Shown here in pieces: positions 55,701-63,908 of a stretch of 64,000 nt of DNA. The position numbers and the translations under genes are program-made. This DNA is from Nonomuraea soli (GTDB lineage: Bacteria; Actinomycetota; Actinomycetes; Streptosporangiales; Streptosporangiaceae), in assembly GCF_013761175.1 (NCBI RefSeq), contig NZ_JACDUR010000003.1:1115441-1179440 (forward strand), given 5' to 3'. Numbering within the stretch: position 1 is the stretch's first letter; every line of letters starts with the position of its first letter. The notes under the pieces were generated by a model that did no database searches, was not told the DNA's origin, and was given only the letters and a program-made list of their open reading frames with translations.

Positions 55701-55877
55701 CAGTTCATGGAGTCGCAGGACTTCCAGTCCGCGGTCACCGAGGCCATCTCCGACAACCAGGAGGCGCACAACACCATGGCCAACTACTTCTTCACTGACG
55801 GGCCTGCGATCAAGGGGATCATCATGGCGCTCGCCGACGCGTTCTACGAAGCCGCAATCGACAAGGCGGTTCCGTAA
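52749..55877 (+). CDS. hsdR: Type I restriction endonuclease/translocase subunit
   Basis: 1042 residues. N-terminal PD-(D/E)XK nuclease with VATVELKTDF near 154 and QYRKGRNP, SF2 translocase with Walker A EHSAGSGKTNTIAW near 315, VIADEAHSSQSG near 431 and SYFAFTATPKNKTLELFG, second RecA lobe with NKFQTGFDQPLLSSMYVDKK and QTLSRLNRTH, then a helical C-terminus that docks on HsdM. All catalytic motifs are seen, so the system looks active. Last gene of the hsdMSR operon. Confidence 0.95.
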   Translation: MANHREVVFETEICEHLAAHGWLYSANDAGYDRERALFPEDVFAWLEATQKSAYEKALKAAGSQAKFLDVLTTALDKPLEHGGGMLNILRSGVQYIGGGRLKMAQFRPETTLNEKTNAEYAAMRVRVMRQVRFSTADQRSIDLVFFINGLPVATVELKTDFTQSLDEAIQQYRKGRNPLTNGRREPLLSFGHRALVHFAVSNDLAAMTTRLEGEKTHFLPFNTGFEEGAGNPPGADGRSATAYLWERVWEKHAWLNIIGRLMIVETKEEWDVLTGSSVRRTSMLFPRFHQWEAVTNIVAAVTREGVGQRYLIEHSAGSGKTNTIAWTAHRLARLHVDDEKVFDSVIVVVDRTVLDGQLQDAIRQIDGSKKIVATISPEDVRKAGAKSKSGLLARALKNGELIIAVTVQTFPHALDEIRGDSSLKGKRFAVIADEAHSSQSGQISSKLRKVLTAEEIKEIEEGGSVDVETILASEMTERAESENISYFAFTATPKNKTLELFGRKDPEGKPREFHLYSMKQAIEEGYILDTLKGYQSYDTVLKIAGKPGSGDGEVEEATARKGLMRWVQLHPTNISQRVQIIVEHFHVNVAHLLEGKAKAMVVTDSRKAAVKYRKAIDAFLAKRAAEDPSYDYRALAAFSGSVSMTENDEWSQEWGPTPSKEDEFTEAKMNPGAGADLAAAFKGDAYRIMVVANKFQTGFDQPLLSSMYVDKKLSGVTAVQTLSRLNRTHRTADGEQKAKTFVIDFANKPDDIRAAFDPYFTNATLETETNPYVVIHLANKLAQAGIYTEEQVRQVAELWVTRKGNNALSAAISPAQHDFRRRYAAAIEGEDKVRLNDLDLFRKDVSTYVRLYDFMSQILDYGDPYLEMLSIFLRLLEKVIAETSWSADVDLSDVVLVGVKHAKRIAVDISLTGDGALKGISAAGTGAKKEPKYVALQVVIDKMNDLFGAQSFAESQVREFVQGLVQRLLTDSDLIQQTRVNSKKQFMESQDFQSAVTEAISDNQEAHNTMANYFFTDGPAIKGIIMALADAFYEAAIDKAVP

Positions 55878-56273
55878 GGCTCTCACGAGACGGCAACCTC
55901 GCCGCCACACAACGCTTCCACCCGTTGAAATAGGTCAATCCCAACGCGGGGGCCAGCTCCTGGAACCCTCAACAGCTGCATTGATCGCCCGGGGCGTGGA
56001 GCACCCGTACGGACTCCCAGTCAGGGACACGCTCCCCGCGCCTCGTGCTCTAGGCGCCCGCCCTCGCCCGACGCCGCGAGCGCCACCGAGACTCAACACC
56101 GCTGCAGGCATCAGCAGCTTGTACTTGGCTGTCCTTTTGCTGCTTGCTCGCCACGGCTGTCAAGAACGACCCTGGTGTCCGATCTCCTACCGGACCCGCT
56201 CCGGCCATTTTGTCGGCGCCGCAGAGTAGGGTTGGCCTAAGCTCGAGCATCTGGGCCGAGAGAGAGATAGAAG
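55878..56273. other. Spacer between R-M operon and helicase gene
   Basis: About 400 bases without a gene. The right part is less GC-rich and must carry the promoter of the helicase operon; a purine-rich GAGAGAGAGATAGAAG precedes the ATG. Confidence 0.4.
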
Positions 56274-58424
56274 ATGGCACTAGAAATTATCTACGGCGAG
56301 TCGCGTAATCGCCTCCAAGCGAAAGCGCTGGCCGAGTACCTTAGCGAAGCTCTCTCCGAGGGTACGATCTATCTTGGCTATCCAGTGCTAGCGACTACGG
56401 ACGACCGCGTATATGTCGATGCTCTCCTTCTGAGCGAAGGCCACGGGTTGGTCGCGTTTCAGATAGCAGCCGACGTCCCGAATAGTGCACCAGAGTGGGA
56501 GACGTATACCACGGCACAGGACCGATTGTACGGGATTCTGGAAAGCCATCTTGGCCGCCATCCGGAGCTTAGGCGAGGACGGCATCTTGCTTTTTCGATC
56601 GAGACTGTAACTGTCTTTCCGTCGGCAGCCGGGCCTCCACCTGGCAATCCCGACGGAAAGTACACGGATATCTCCAGCGTCGGAGAGGTGGTCTCGCGAC
56701 TCCCTGGCGTAAGCAACGGAGTCATGCGGGCATTGCAGGCCGCGCTGCAGCGAATCTCGACAATCAAGCCGGCCAAGAAGCGAGCAAGCGTCAAAACGGA
56801 AACATCTCGCGGTGCTATCCTCAAGATAATAGAGAAAGAAATAGCCAATCTCGACCGCTGGCAGAAAAAGGCCGCTATCGAGACCCCGGATGGCCCACAG
56901 CGAATCAGAGGACTCGCTGGGTCCGGAAAAACCATTGTCCTAGCTCTGAAAGCGGCATATCTTCAGGCGCAGCATCCTGACTGGAACATTGCGGTTACGT
57001 TTCAGTCCAGGGCTCTGTACCAGCAGATCGTTAACCTCGTAACAAGATTCTCGTTTGAGCACAGCAACGATGCGCCAGACTTTGAAAAGCTGCAGATTCT
57101 CCACGCATGGGGCTCTTCTTCGCGGTATGGCGTCTACATGAAGATAGCGGAAGCGATGAATCAGCCGCCGCGAGACTTCAACTACGCCCGCGCCACTTAC
57201 GGCATGGAAGATGCGTTTCGAGGGATCTGTCGCGAGCTGCTTTCCATAGCGTCCCAAACGAGCGACCCGCCAATCTTCGATGCCATCCTCATCGACGAAG
57301 CACAGGATCTCCCGCCAGAGTTCTTCCAACTTGTTTATCGATTCACCACGGATCCCAAGCGTATCGTCTGGGCTTACGACGAGCTTCAGAAACTCTCTGA
57401 GGCTGCCATGCCCTCAACCTCAGAGCTATTCGGGACCACACCCAGCGGTGCAGAGGTTGTTAACATCGATAACCGCGATGGAGAAGCACGCAGGGACATT
57501 GTCCTTGAGGTCTGCTACAGGAACTCGCCGTGGGCGCTGGCAGCTGCACACGCACTTGGCTTCGGCATATATAGGCAAGAAGGGCTGGTCCAGCACTTCG
57601 ATGAGCCGCAGCTGTGGTCTGACATCGGGTACTCTGTTCAAAATGGTCGACTCGAGTTCGGTAGCCAAGTAGCTCTCCAGCGTTCAAGCCAGAGCTATCC
57701 GAAGTACTTTCTCGACCTTCTGACTTCAGATGATGCAGTCATGCTGCAAACGTTCGATGATGAGCTGCAACAGGATACATGGTTGGCGCAGCAAATCCTT
57801 CGGAACTTGCAGGAAGACGAGCTGGAACACGACGACATCCTGATCGTCCTCCCGAGCGCATACACGTCGAAGCAGCGAGGCGCCCGGCTAGCGCGCACTC
57901 TCATACGAGTGGGAATTAGGTCGCACCTAGTTGGCGTAAACTCGAGTGTAGATGAGGTTTTCATACGCGACTCGATAGCGATCGCACACATCTATCGGGC
58001 CAAAGGCAATGAAGCCTCCATGGTCTATGCTCTCGACTCACAGTATGCCGTTGCCGACCCCAAGCAAGCAGTGACTCGTCGGAATACGCTATTCACTGCT
58101 ATCACCCGCAGTAAAGCATGGGTACGCATCTGCGGGTTTGGACCACAGATGCAGGCGGTTGCCAACGAGGTGGCCGAAGTCCGCGAGCGTTCATTTGTGC
58201 TTGATTTTAAGATTCCCACTCAAGAAGATCTTGCGCGAATTCGTCGCATCCATAGAGATCGCAGTCGAGCCGAAGCGGCCTCCATCAAGAAATTTTCTGA
58301 CACACTGCAAAAGCTTGCAGATGCAATCGAGCGGAACGAAATAGACGTGGAGGACATCCCGTTGGATGTGCGAGCGCGGCTGATATCTCGCCTTAGCGAG
58401 GATGCTCCGGATGATGAGCTGTAG
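56274..58424 (+). CDS. SF1 helicase with degenerate NERD-like nuclease N-terminus
   Basis: 716 residues. The N-terminal ~100 residues follow the NERD/PD-(D/E)XK layout (RVYVDALLLSEGHGLVAFQI) with D49, but the usual E/QxK reads Q63-I-A65, so the catalytic lysine is missing. UvrD/Pif1-like SF1 motifs follow: IRGLAGSGKTIVLALKAAYL near 214, LIDEAQDLPPEFFQL near 340, WAYDELQKLS, YRAKGNEASMVYALDSQ and LFTAITRSKAWVRICG. The C-terminus is a charged helix. Codon use is visibly more AT-rich than the R-M genes, a sign of separate transfer. It overlaps the DUF2290-type gene by 14 bases. Confidence 0.85.
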   Translation: MALEIIYGESRNRLQAKALAEYLSEALSEGTIYLGYPVLATTDDRVYVDALLLSEGHGLVAFQIAADVPNSAPEWETYTTAQDRLYGILESHLGRHPELRRGRHLAFSIETVTVFPSAAGPPPGNPDGKYTDISSVGEVVSRLPGVSNGVMRALQAALQRISTIKPAKKRASVKTETSRGAILKIIEKEIANLDRWQKKAAIETPDGPQRIRGLAGSGKTIVLALKAAYLQAQHPDWNIAVTFQSRALYQQIVNLVTRFSFEHSNDAPDFEKLQILHAWGSSSRYGVYMKIAEAMNQPPRDFNYARATYGMEDAFRGICRELLSIASQTSDPPIFDAILIDEAQDLPPEFFQLVYRFTTDPKRIVWAYDELQKLSEAAMPSTSELFGTTPSGAEVVNIDNRDGEARRDIVLEVCYRNSPWALAAAHALGFGIYRQEGLVQHFDEPQLWSDIGYSVQNGRLEFGSQVALQRSSQSYPKYFLDLLTSDDAVMLQTFDDELQQDTWLAQQILRNLQEDELEHDDILIVLPSAYTSKQRGARLARTLIRVGIRSHLVGVNSSVDEVFIRDSIAIAHIYRAKGNEASMVYALDSQYAVADPKQAVTRRNTLFTAITRSKAWVRICGFGPQMQAVANEVAEVRERSFVLDFKIPTQEDLARIRRIHRDRSRAEAASIKKFSDTLQKLADAIERNEIDVEDIPLDVRARLISRLSEDAPDDEL

Positions 58425-59067
58425 GGTCATCCACACCGAGCTCGATAATTTCCTGACATATCTATTAGGAGCAGGCATAGCCCTATATATCACGCCCATA
58501 AGTAACGATGGCACCCGAGTTAGCTGGGTCACGCAAGGGCTCGCTAGCAAGTTCCTCCAGCATCGCAACAAGCCTTCGATTGCAGAATATCGAGACTGGA
58601 TTGATTCCGGCGCCTATTCGGCTCTACTTATCGATGGGTCGCTGCTACAGATATCGTACGAGGTAATCGAGGGTGCGCTAACTGGGCATCGGCTTGCGTA
58701 TGTGCCATGTCCCTTTGACGTGGAGGAAAGGCTACTTCGGACAGAGGCTCTCCTGGACGTTATTGAATACCATGCGGCTTGCGCTCCGGAGGATATCCGT
58801 TTGAGAGCTGCAGTAAGGTTCGACTATGACCTTGCTGCGGCCGGTCCAGGTCACCCTGCAACGCATCTAACGATCAACAGTCCAAGCTGTCGTATCGCAT
58901 GTGCTGCGCCTCTCCGGCTGGGTCAGTTTGCGGACTTTGTTTTCCGTCATTTCTATCCAGCAGTATGGAAGCTGCACCCCTACTTGCAGCGACTTGCAAA
59001 GAGTGGATGGGGGGATCGCACGATCAGCGAGGACGAACGGCAATCGATGCACATCAACTGGCCATAG
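58411..59067 (+). CDS. DUF2290-family protein paired with the helicase
   Basis: 218 residues from ATG 58411 (GAGG 9 bases upstream; ATG 58402 and 58414 are alternatives). Diagnostic blocks of DUF2290: LLIDGSLLQISYEVI, HRLAYVPCPFDVEERLL, AAVRFDYDLAAAGPGHPATH, LTINSPSCRIACAAPLRLGQ and FADFVFRHFYPAVW. Start lies inside the helicase stop, so the two are co-translated. The family has no established biochemical function; I recall it next to SF1 helicases. Lower GC than its flanks, like the helicase. Confidence 0.82.
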   Translation: MMSCRVIHTELDNFLTYLLGAGIALYITPISNDGTRVSWVTQGLASKFLQHRNKPSIAEYRDWIDSGAYSALLIDGSLLQISYEVIEGALTGHRLAYVPCPFDVEERLLRTEALLDVIEYHAACAPEDIRLRAAVRFDYDLAAAGPGHPATHLTINSPSCRIACAAPLRLGQFADFVFRHFYPAVWKLHPYLQRLAKSGWGDRTISEDERQSMHINWP

Positions 59068-59079
59068 GGTGGCACCCCC

Positions 59080-59335
59080 TCACTGATGGCCTGTACCGCT
59101 TCATAACCCATCGCGTGGCGCTTGACCTGCGGCTTTGAGCTCCAGAGACCCCATAGGCAAGATCGCAGTTCGTGCCGGTTCGTCTGCTGTATCTAACCTT
59201 GATCCGGGTGTTTGGCTGGCTGGTGTTGTTGGGGCGTGGTCAGGCGTCCAAAGACGTCGAAATCATGGTGCTCCGCCACGAGGTGGCCGTGTTGAAGCGT
59301 CAGGTCGGCCGGCCGAAGCCGGGCTGGGCCGATCG
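59080..59335 (+). mobile_element. N-terminal fragment of an integrase-type IS (LLYLTLIRVFG type)
   Basis: Left end and first codons (RLLYLTLIRVFGWLVLLGRG, VLRHEVAVLKRQVGRPKPGW) as at 41078, cut at 59335 by the next IS. The rest of this gene is not found on the other side, so DNA was lost with the insertion. Confidence 0.75.
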
Positions 59336-60574
59336 TGTGGGGCTCAAAACTCGAATCACCGCCGGCGCGGGAGTCCTTCGCTCCGTGGGACCGGGGGCTC
59401 CCTCAGGTCGTTAAGCGGCAGGCCCGGGGTGCCTGGGATCATCTTTCGTGTTCTTGTCCACGGTGTACGCCGTCACCCGACGTCTTCTGTCCCTGCCCGC
59501 GATGCTGTTTCGCAAGGACGCCTCCAAGGAGGCAGAACTGCTGGTGCTCAGGCACGAGAACGCAGTCCTGCGCCGTCAGGTCCCACGGGTGCGCTACGAG
59601 CCGGTCGATCGCTTGTGGTTGACGGCGCTCTCACACCTGATCGCCCGCCATCGCTGGGCGAAGATCTTTTCAGTCACTCCGGCCACTCTGCTGGCCTGGC
59701 ACCGCAAGCTCGTGACGAACAAGTGGGACTACAATCGGCGACGCCGCCCTGGGAGACCACCCACCGCGGCTGCGGTCAAGGCCCTGGTGCTGCGCATGGC
59801 CGCCGACAATCCCGCCTGGGGCCACCGGCGGATCCACGGCGAACTGACCCGCCTCGGTCACGAGATCGCCGCATCGACCGTGTGGAACATCCTGAACCGG
59901 GCAGGAATCGATCCCGCCCCGCGCCGCAGCGGGCCGACGTGGAAGCAATTCCTGACCCCCAAGCCGAACACATTGTCGCCGTCGACTTCCTGCACGTCGA
60001 CACCATCAACCTCAAACGCATCTACGCCCTGGTCCTGCTCGAGCACCGCAGCCGCCGCGCCCACTTGCTCGGTGTCACCGCCAACCCCACGGGCGAATGG
60101 ACCACCCAGGCCGCCCGCAACGTCCTGATGGACACCGACACGACAAACATGAACTTCCTGATCGGCGACCGCACCGGCCAGTTCACCGATGCCTTCGACA
60201 CGGTCTTCGCCGACGCGGGCCTGCGCGTCCTCAAGAGCCCGCCACAAGCCCCGAAAGCCAACGCACACTGCGAAAGGATGATCGGCACCCTACGCCGCGA
60301 ACTTCTCGACCGCACGCTCATCCTCAACGAGCAACACCTGCGCCGCACCCTCACCAGATACCTGGAGCACTACAACAAGGCCCGGCCCCACCGCGGCCTC
60401 GGGCAGTTGAGCCCATCCCAAGCTGAAACCGGCCCGCCACCGCCGGTCGACCTGGCCAGCCATCGGATCCACCACAGAACCATCCTCGGCGGCCTCATCA
60501 ACGAGTACCAGATCGCCAACTGAAGCCACCAGGAACCAGCAGGTCAGACACCGAATCCTATTTTGAGCCCCACA
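59336..60574 (+). mobile_element. Complete-length integrase-type IS with 14-bp terminal inverted repeats
   Basis: Ends TGTGGGGCTCAAAA (59336-59349) and TTTTGAGCCCCACA (60561-60574) are perfect inverted repeats, and the next bases are also partly complementary. Length 1239 bp. No clear target duplication (GATCG left, GGACG right). It inserted into another IS. Confidence 0.85.
59448..60523 (+). pseudogene. Transposase of the 59336 IS, frameshifted
   Basis: First frame: MFLSTVYAVTRRLLSLPAML, LLVLRHENAVLRRQVPRVRY, NPAWGHRRIHGELTRLGHEI, IDPAPRRSGPTWKQFL. Near 59950 the frame changes and continues AEHIVAVDFLHVDTINLKRI, NFLIGDRTGQFTDAFDTVFA, KANAHCERMIGTLRRELLDR and ends ILGGLINEYQIAN. The D-D-E core is complete, so one base change disables it. 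60575-60765 carries nothing recognised. Confidence 0.78.
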
Positions 60575-60765
60575 GGACGTCGGCGGAGGCCTCTGCTCAG
60601 CGGGGTGTGCCCTGATCCTGGATGAGGCCGCGCAGGCGTAACTCGCGTTCGGGTCGAGGTGCTGTCGTTTGCCGACACAGGGAGTGCGAAGTCGACCAGC
60701 GGCGTTCCCGCTAACACCGGATTTCGTTCCGAATTGCGGAAGGCTTGGCCGCTGTAGGGATCGTG

Positions 60766-63708
60766 CTAGCGATCATTCTCGGGATCGGCTGGAAGGTCGA
60801 AGCTGATCGCTTCCTCCGGTCGGCCGAGGTCGACTAACAGCCGTTGCAAAGCTGCCCGACTGGATCGGTAGGCCGGCCCGTACAGCGCACGGTCCTCTCG
60901 GGCAAGGCCGCGCAACACCGAACACGACTCACGCAACGGCGTGACACTCTCCGTACTCTGTCCCAGTGCCTGCAGGGTGTTGGCGAGATTGTTCAGGCTG
61001 TGGGCGAGGGTGGGTTGGTGCGCGGGATTGGTAGCGGCCAGATCTCGAAAGAGGGCCACGGATTCCTGATCGAAGTCGAGGGCCTCACCAAGCCTTCCCA
61101 ACGCGCGCAGGGTAGCGGCGAGGTTGGTAAGGCCGGTGGCGAGGTCGGCTTGGTGGGCGGGATTGGTGGCGGCCAGATCCCGGAGAAGAGCAACAGCTTC
61201 CTGATCAAAGTTGAATGCCTCATCAGACCGCCCCAATACGCGCAGGGTGTTGGCGAGATTGTTCAGACCATAGGCGAGGTCGCCTTGGTGGGCGGGATTG
61301 GTGGCGGCCAGATCCCGGCGCAGAGCGACGGCTTCCTGATCGAAGTCGAGAGCCTCGCGGGCTCGCCCCAAGACGCGTAGGGTGGCGGCCAGGTTGGCCA
61401 AACTGATGGCCAGCTCCGGTTGGTGGGCGGGACTGGTGGCGGCCAGATCCCGGAGAAGAGCAACAGCTTCCTGATCGAAGTCGAGAGCCTCGCGGGCTCG
61501 TCCCAACGCGCGCAAGGTGGCGGCCAGGTTGGCCAGACTGTGGGCCAGGTCGGGTTGGTAGGCGGGATTGGTGGCGGCCAGATTCCGGCGCAGAGCGACG
61601 GCCTCCTGGTAGAGGTCTAGGGCCTTGCGGGGCTGTCCCAACTCGCTCAGGGTGATGGCGAGCTTGTTCAGACCGACAGCGAGGTCGGGCCGGTAGGCAG
61701 GGCTGGTGGCGGTCAGATCCCGAAAGAGGGCAACAGCTTCCTGATCGAAGTCAAGGGCCTCGCGGGTTCGCCCCAACGCGCGCAGGGTGGCGGCCAGGTT
61801 GGCCAGACTGTGGGCCAGGTCGGGTTGGTGGGCGGGATTGGTGGCGGCCAGATCCCGGCGCAGAGCGACGGCTTCCTGATCGAAGTCAAGGGTCTCGCGG
61901 GTTCGCCCCAACGCACCCAGGGTGATGGCGAGGCTGGCCAGGCTGTAGGCCAGGTCGGGTTGGTGGGCGGGATTGGTGGCGGCCAGATCCCGGCGCAGAG
62001 CGACGGCTTCCTGATCGAAGTCAAGGGCCTCGCGGGTTCGCCCCAACGCACGCAGGGTGACGGCGAGGCCAGTCAGTCTAGTTGCGAGTTGGGGGGCCTC
62101 GTTTGTGTGGCGGGCAAGTTGGAGGCGGTGGTGGGCGATGGCATGGGCGCAGTGGGGCAGGGCGTGAGCGGGGATGAGTTGTTCGAGCTGATCGAGGGTG
62201 GCAGCGCCGAGCTCGGCGGCTAGAAGGATGGCGGCGGTGGTGATGTCGAGACGCACCTGCTGGGTGGTGGAGACGAGGGTGGCGTGGATGGCATAGCGGG
62301 CTAATCGCAGGGGCTGGCCTGCGGCAAGGTCGCTGAAAAGAGACAGAGCTGCAGGGTGATGTTCGCCAGCGCGGGCCAGAACGGTCAGGACCCTGCTGAT
62401 CTGGTCCTCGTCGAGGTCGGTGAGGAGGCATCTGGCGAGGCCGGAGTCGGTGATGAGTTGCCGAGTAGTGAACCAGTCGGCGAGCAGGTCGGGCCCAATA
62501 CGGATCTGCGTGCCAGCAGGGTAGAGGTAACGAGCCCATCGCCACAGATTTCTCAAGCGCTCCTCCGCAGCGTCGGCCAGGTCCGGAACTCTCCGCAACA
62601 CCCCGACGGATGCGTCCTCGTTCTCGGGCCCCAGCAGGGTGAGAGCGGTGATGGTGCGAGCCAGGAGCGCGTCAGTGGGAGCGGCGACCCCCCATCGGGG
62701 GAGGCGGGCGGTCTGGTTCCACCACGTAGTCTCGTGATCAAACAGTATAGAGGCGACGTCATCGAGGGGATGCGGTTGCTGGCCAGGAGGTGCGGCGCGC
62801 AGGACCGTAGAGACAGCCTCAGCGAAGATCTCGAGCATCGTCTGACCCGCGCGGACCGGCGCAGTCGTGTCGGACACAGCGGGAGCGGGTATGCGTAGGC
62901 GGGCGGCGAACAAGGGAACGGCTTGGCCGTACCAGCGGATCAGATCGCTGGTTTCGCCCAGCGGCCCGAGCGTGATCACGGGAGTATCGGCCAGAAGGTA
63001 TCGATGATGTTCGGCGGTCTGCTCGGCTAGGACAGTGCGCAGACCGTCGCCGTGCCGGGCGATCAGCAGGACTTTGAGCAACGGCTTGCCTGAGTGTGTG
63101 GCTAGGTCGTCCATGAGATGGCCGAGGTCCGTGCGGGAATCGGCGTCATCGACTAGAGCCAGGACATTCCTGCCCGCTGCGCTTGCGGCTGCGACCAGAT
63201 CACCAGCGCGGCCAGGCCGCAGTCTACCGACCGTCCACTCCTCGCTCGCGCCTTCAGCGATATGAAGCGCCAGGCGGGTTTTGCCCAACCCAGCACCGCC
63301 GGCCAGCACCAACAGCTGCTCCCCAGGCCGATCGCACCATGCCCACAACTGGTCGCGCTGGTTGCGACGTCCCCAGAACGGGGTGGGACAGGAGTCGGCG
63401 AGCAGGACCGAGAACACGCTCTGCCCACCCTCGCCGCGGCTGTCAAGGGCTTCGAGCACCCGGTCGAGAGCTTCCCTTGCCGTTCGGGCCTCCGCAAGAG
63501 CTGCGATCGAGACCCCAAAGTAGGAACCGGCCGCACCGCCTAGCCCCGCAGCGACGGCCGCCAGCAGCAATCGGACTGCAAGCGCCCATTCCCCTGGTAC
63601 CAACAACGGAATCGCACCCGCCACGACACTGCAGACTGATCCCAACGCCAGCGACCAGGCCAACCGTCTACTCGCCATAGAGCGAGCATCAGTAACCAGC
63701 GGTGGCAT
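60766..63708 (-). CDS. Membrane-anchored STAND-like ATPase with 45-residue TPR repeats
   Basis: 980 residues from ATG 63708; ATG 63678 is an alternative. Two hydrophobic helices at about 15-36 and 42-66 predict membrane anchoring. The ATPase follows with Walker A GGAGLGKT at 137-144 and VLALVDDADSRTDL as Walker B. A winged-helix-like region (DLLADWFTTRQLITDSGLAR) comes next, then nine TPR units (ALGRTREALDFDQEAVALRR then DLAATNPAHQPDLA). Membrane STAND proteins with repeat sensors occur in antiphage defence and in regulation; here the position next to defence genes favours the first, unproven. Flanked by IS elements on both sides. Confidence 0.8.
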   Translation of the reverse strand: MPPLVTDARSMASRRLAWSLALGSVCSVVAGAIPLLVPGEWALAVRLLLAAVAAGLGGAAGSYFGVSIAALAEARTAREALDRVLEALDSRGEGGQSVFSVLLADSCPTPFWGRRNQRDQLWAWCDRPGEQLLVLAGGAGLGKTRLALHIAEGASEEWTVGRLRPGRAGDLVAAASAAGRNVLALVDDADSRTDLGHLMDDLATHSGKPLLKVLLIARHGDGLRTVLAEQTAEHHRYLLADTPVITLGPLGETSDLIRWYGQAVPLFAARLRIPAPAVSDTTAPVRAGQTMLEIFAEAVSTVLRAAPPGQQPHPLDDVASILFDHETTWWNQTARLPRWGVAAPTDALLARTITALTLLGPENEDASVGVLRRVPDLADAAEERLRNLWRWARYLYPAGTQIRIGPDLLADWFTTRQLITDSGLARCLLTDLDEDQISRVLTVLARAGEHHPAALSLFSDLAAGQPLRLARYAIHATLVSTTQQVRLDITTAAILLAAELGAATLDQLEQLIPAHALPHCAHAIAHHRLQLARHTNEAPQLATRLTGLAVTLRALGRTREALDFDQEAVALRRDLAATNPAHQPDLAYSLASLAITLGALGRTRETLDFDQEAVALRRDLAATNPAHQPDLAHSLANLAATLRALGRTREALDFDQEAVALFRDLTATSPAYRPDLAVGLNKLAITLSELGQPRKALDLYQEAVALRRNLAATNPAYQPDLAHSLANLAATLRALGRAREALDFDQEAVALLRDLAATSPAHQPELAISLANLAATLRVLGRAREALDFDQEAVALRRDLAATNPAHQGDLAYGLNNLANTLRVLGRSDEAFNFDQEAVALLRDLAATNPAHQADLATGLTNLAATLRALGRLGEALDFDQESVALFRDLAATNPAHQPTLAHSLNNLANTLQALGQSTESVTPLRESCSVLRGLAREDRALYGPAYRSSRAALQRLLVDLGRPEEAISFDLPADPENDR
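60905..62065 (-). repeat. 135-bp tandem repeats in the membrane STAND gene
   Basis: About nine units of 45 residues each. The units with AREALDFDQEAVALRRDLAA are nearly identical at DNA level; units at the outer ends are more diverged (TESVTPLRESCSVLRGLARE). Confidence 0.88.
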
Positions 63709-63790
63709 CTCCGGTGAATACGTCCATCGCGCCCAGACTGTGACCTAACGATCCCGGGCCCGAACCCTTACCGGGTCAGATAGAGCCAGG

Positions 63791-63900
63791 CTGACATTAG
63801 ATCCGCGCAACGGACTGACATTCTCACCGCGCTCAACAACAGGTTAATGACAGTTGTTGGGCGTCACGAGATGTCAGTGGGAAACGACATCTGTTGAGCG
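63791..63900. promoter_or_regulatory. Nested inverted and direct repeats upstream of the membrane STAND gene
   Basis: CTGACATT at 63791-63798 and 63815-63822; CAACAAC/GTTGTTG arms at 63834-63840 and 63853-63859; AGATGTC/GACATCT at 63869-63875 and 63886-63892; outer arms CGCTCAACA (63830-63838) and TGTTGAGCG (63892-63900). A promoter with operators, or an unknown element end, next to the IS3 copy. Confidence 0.4.
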
Positions 63901-63908
63901 CCAAGTGG

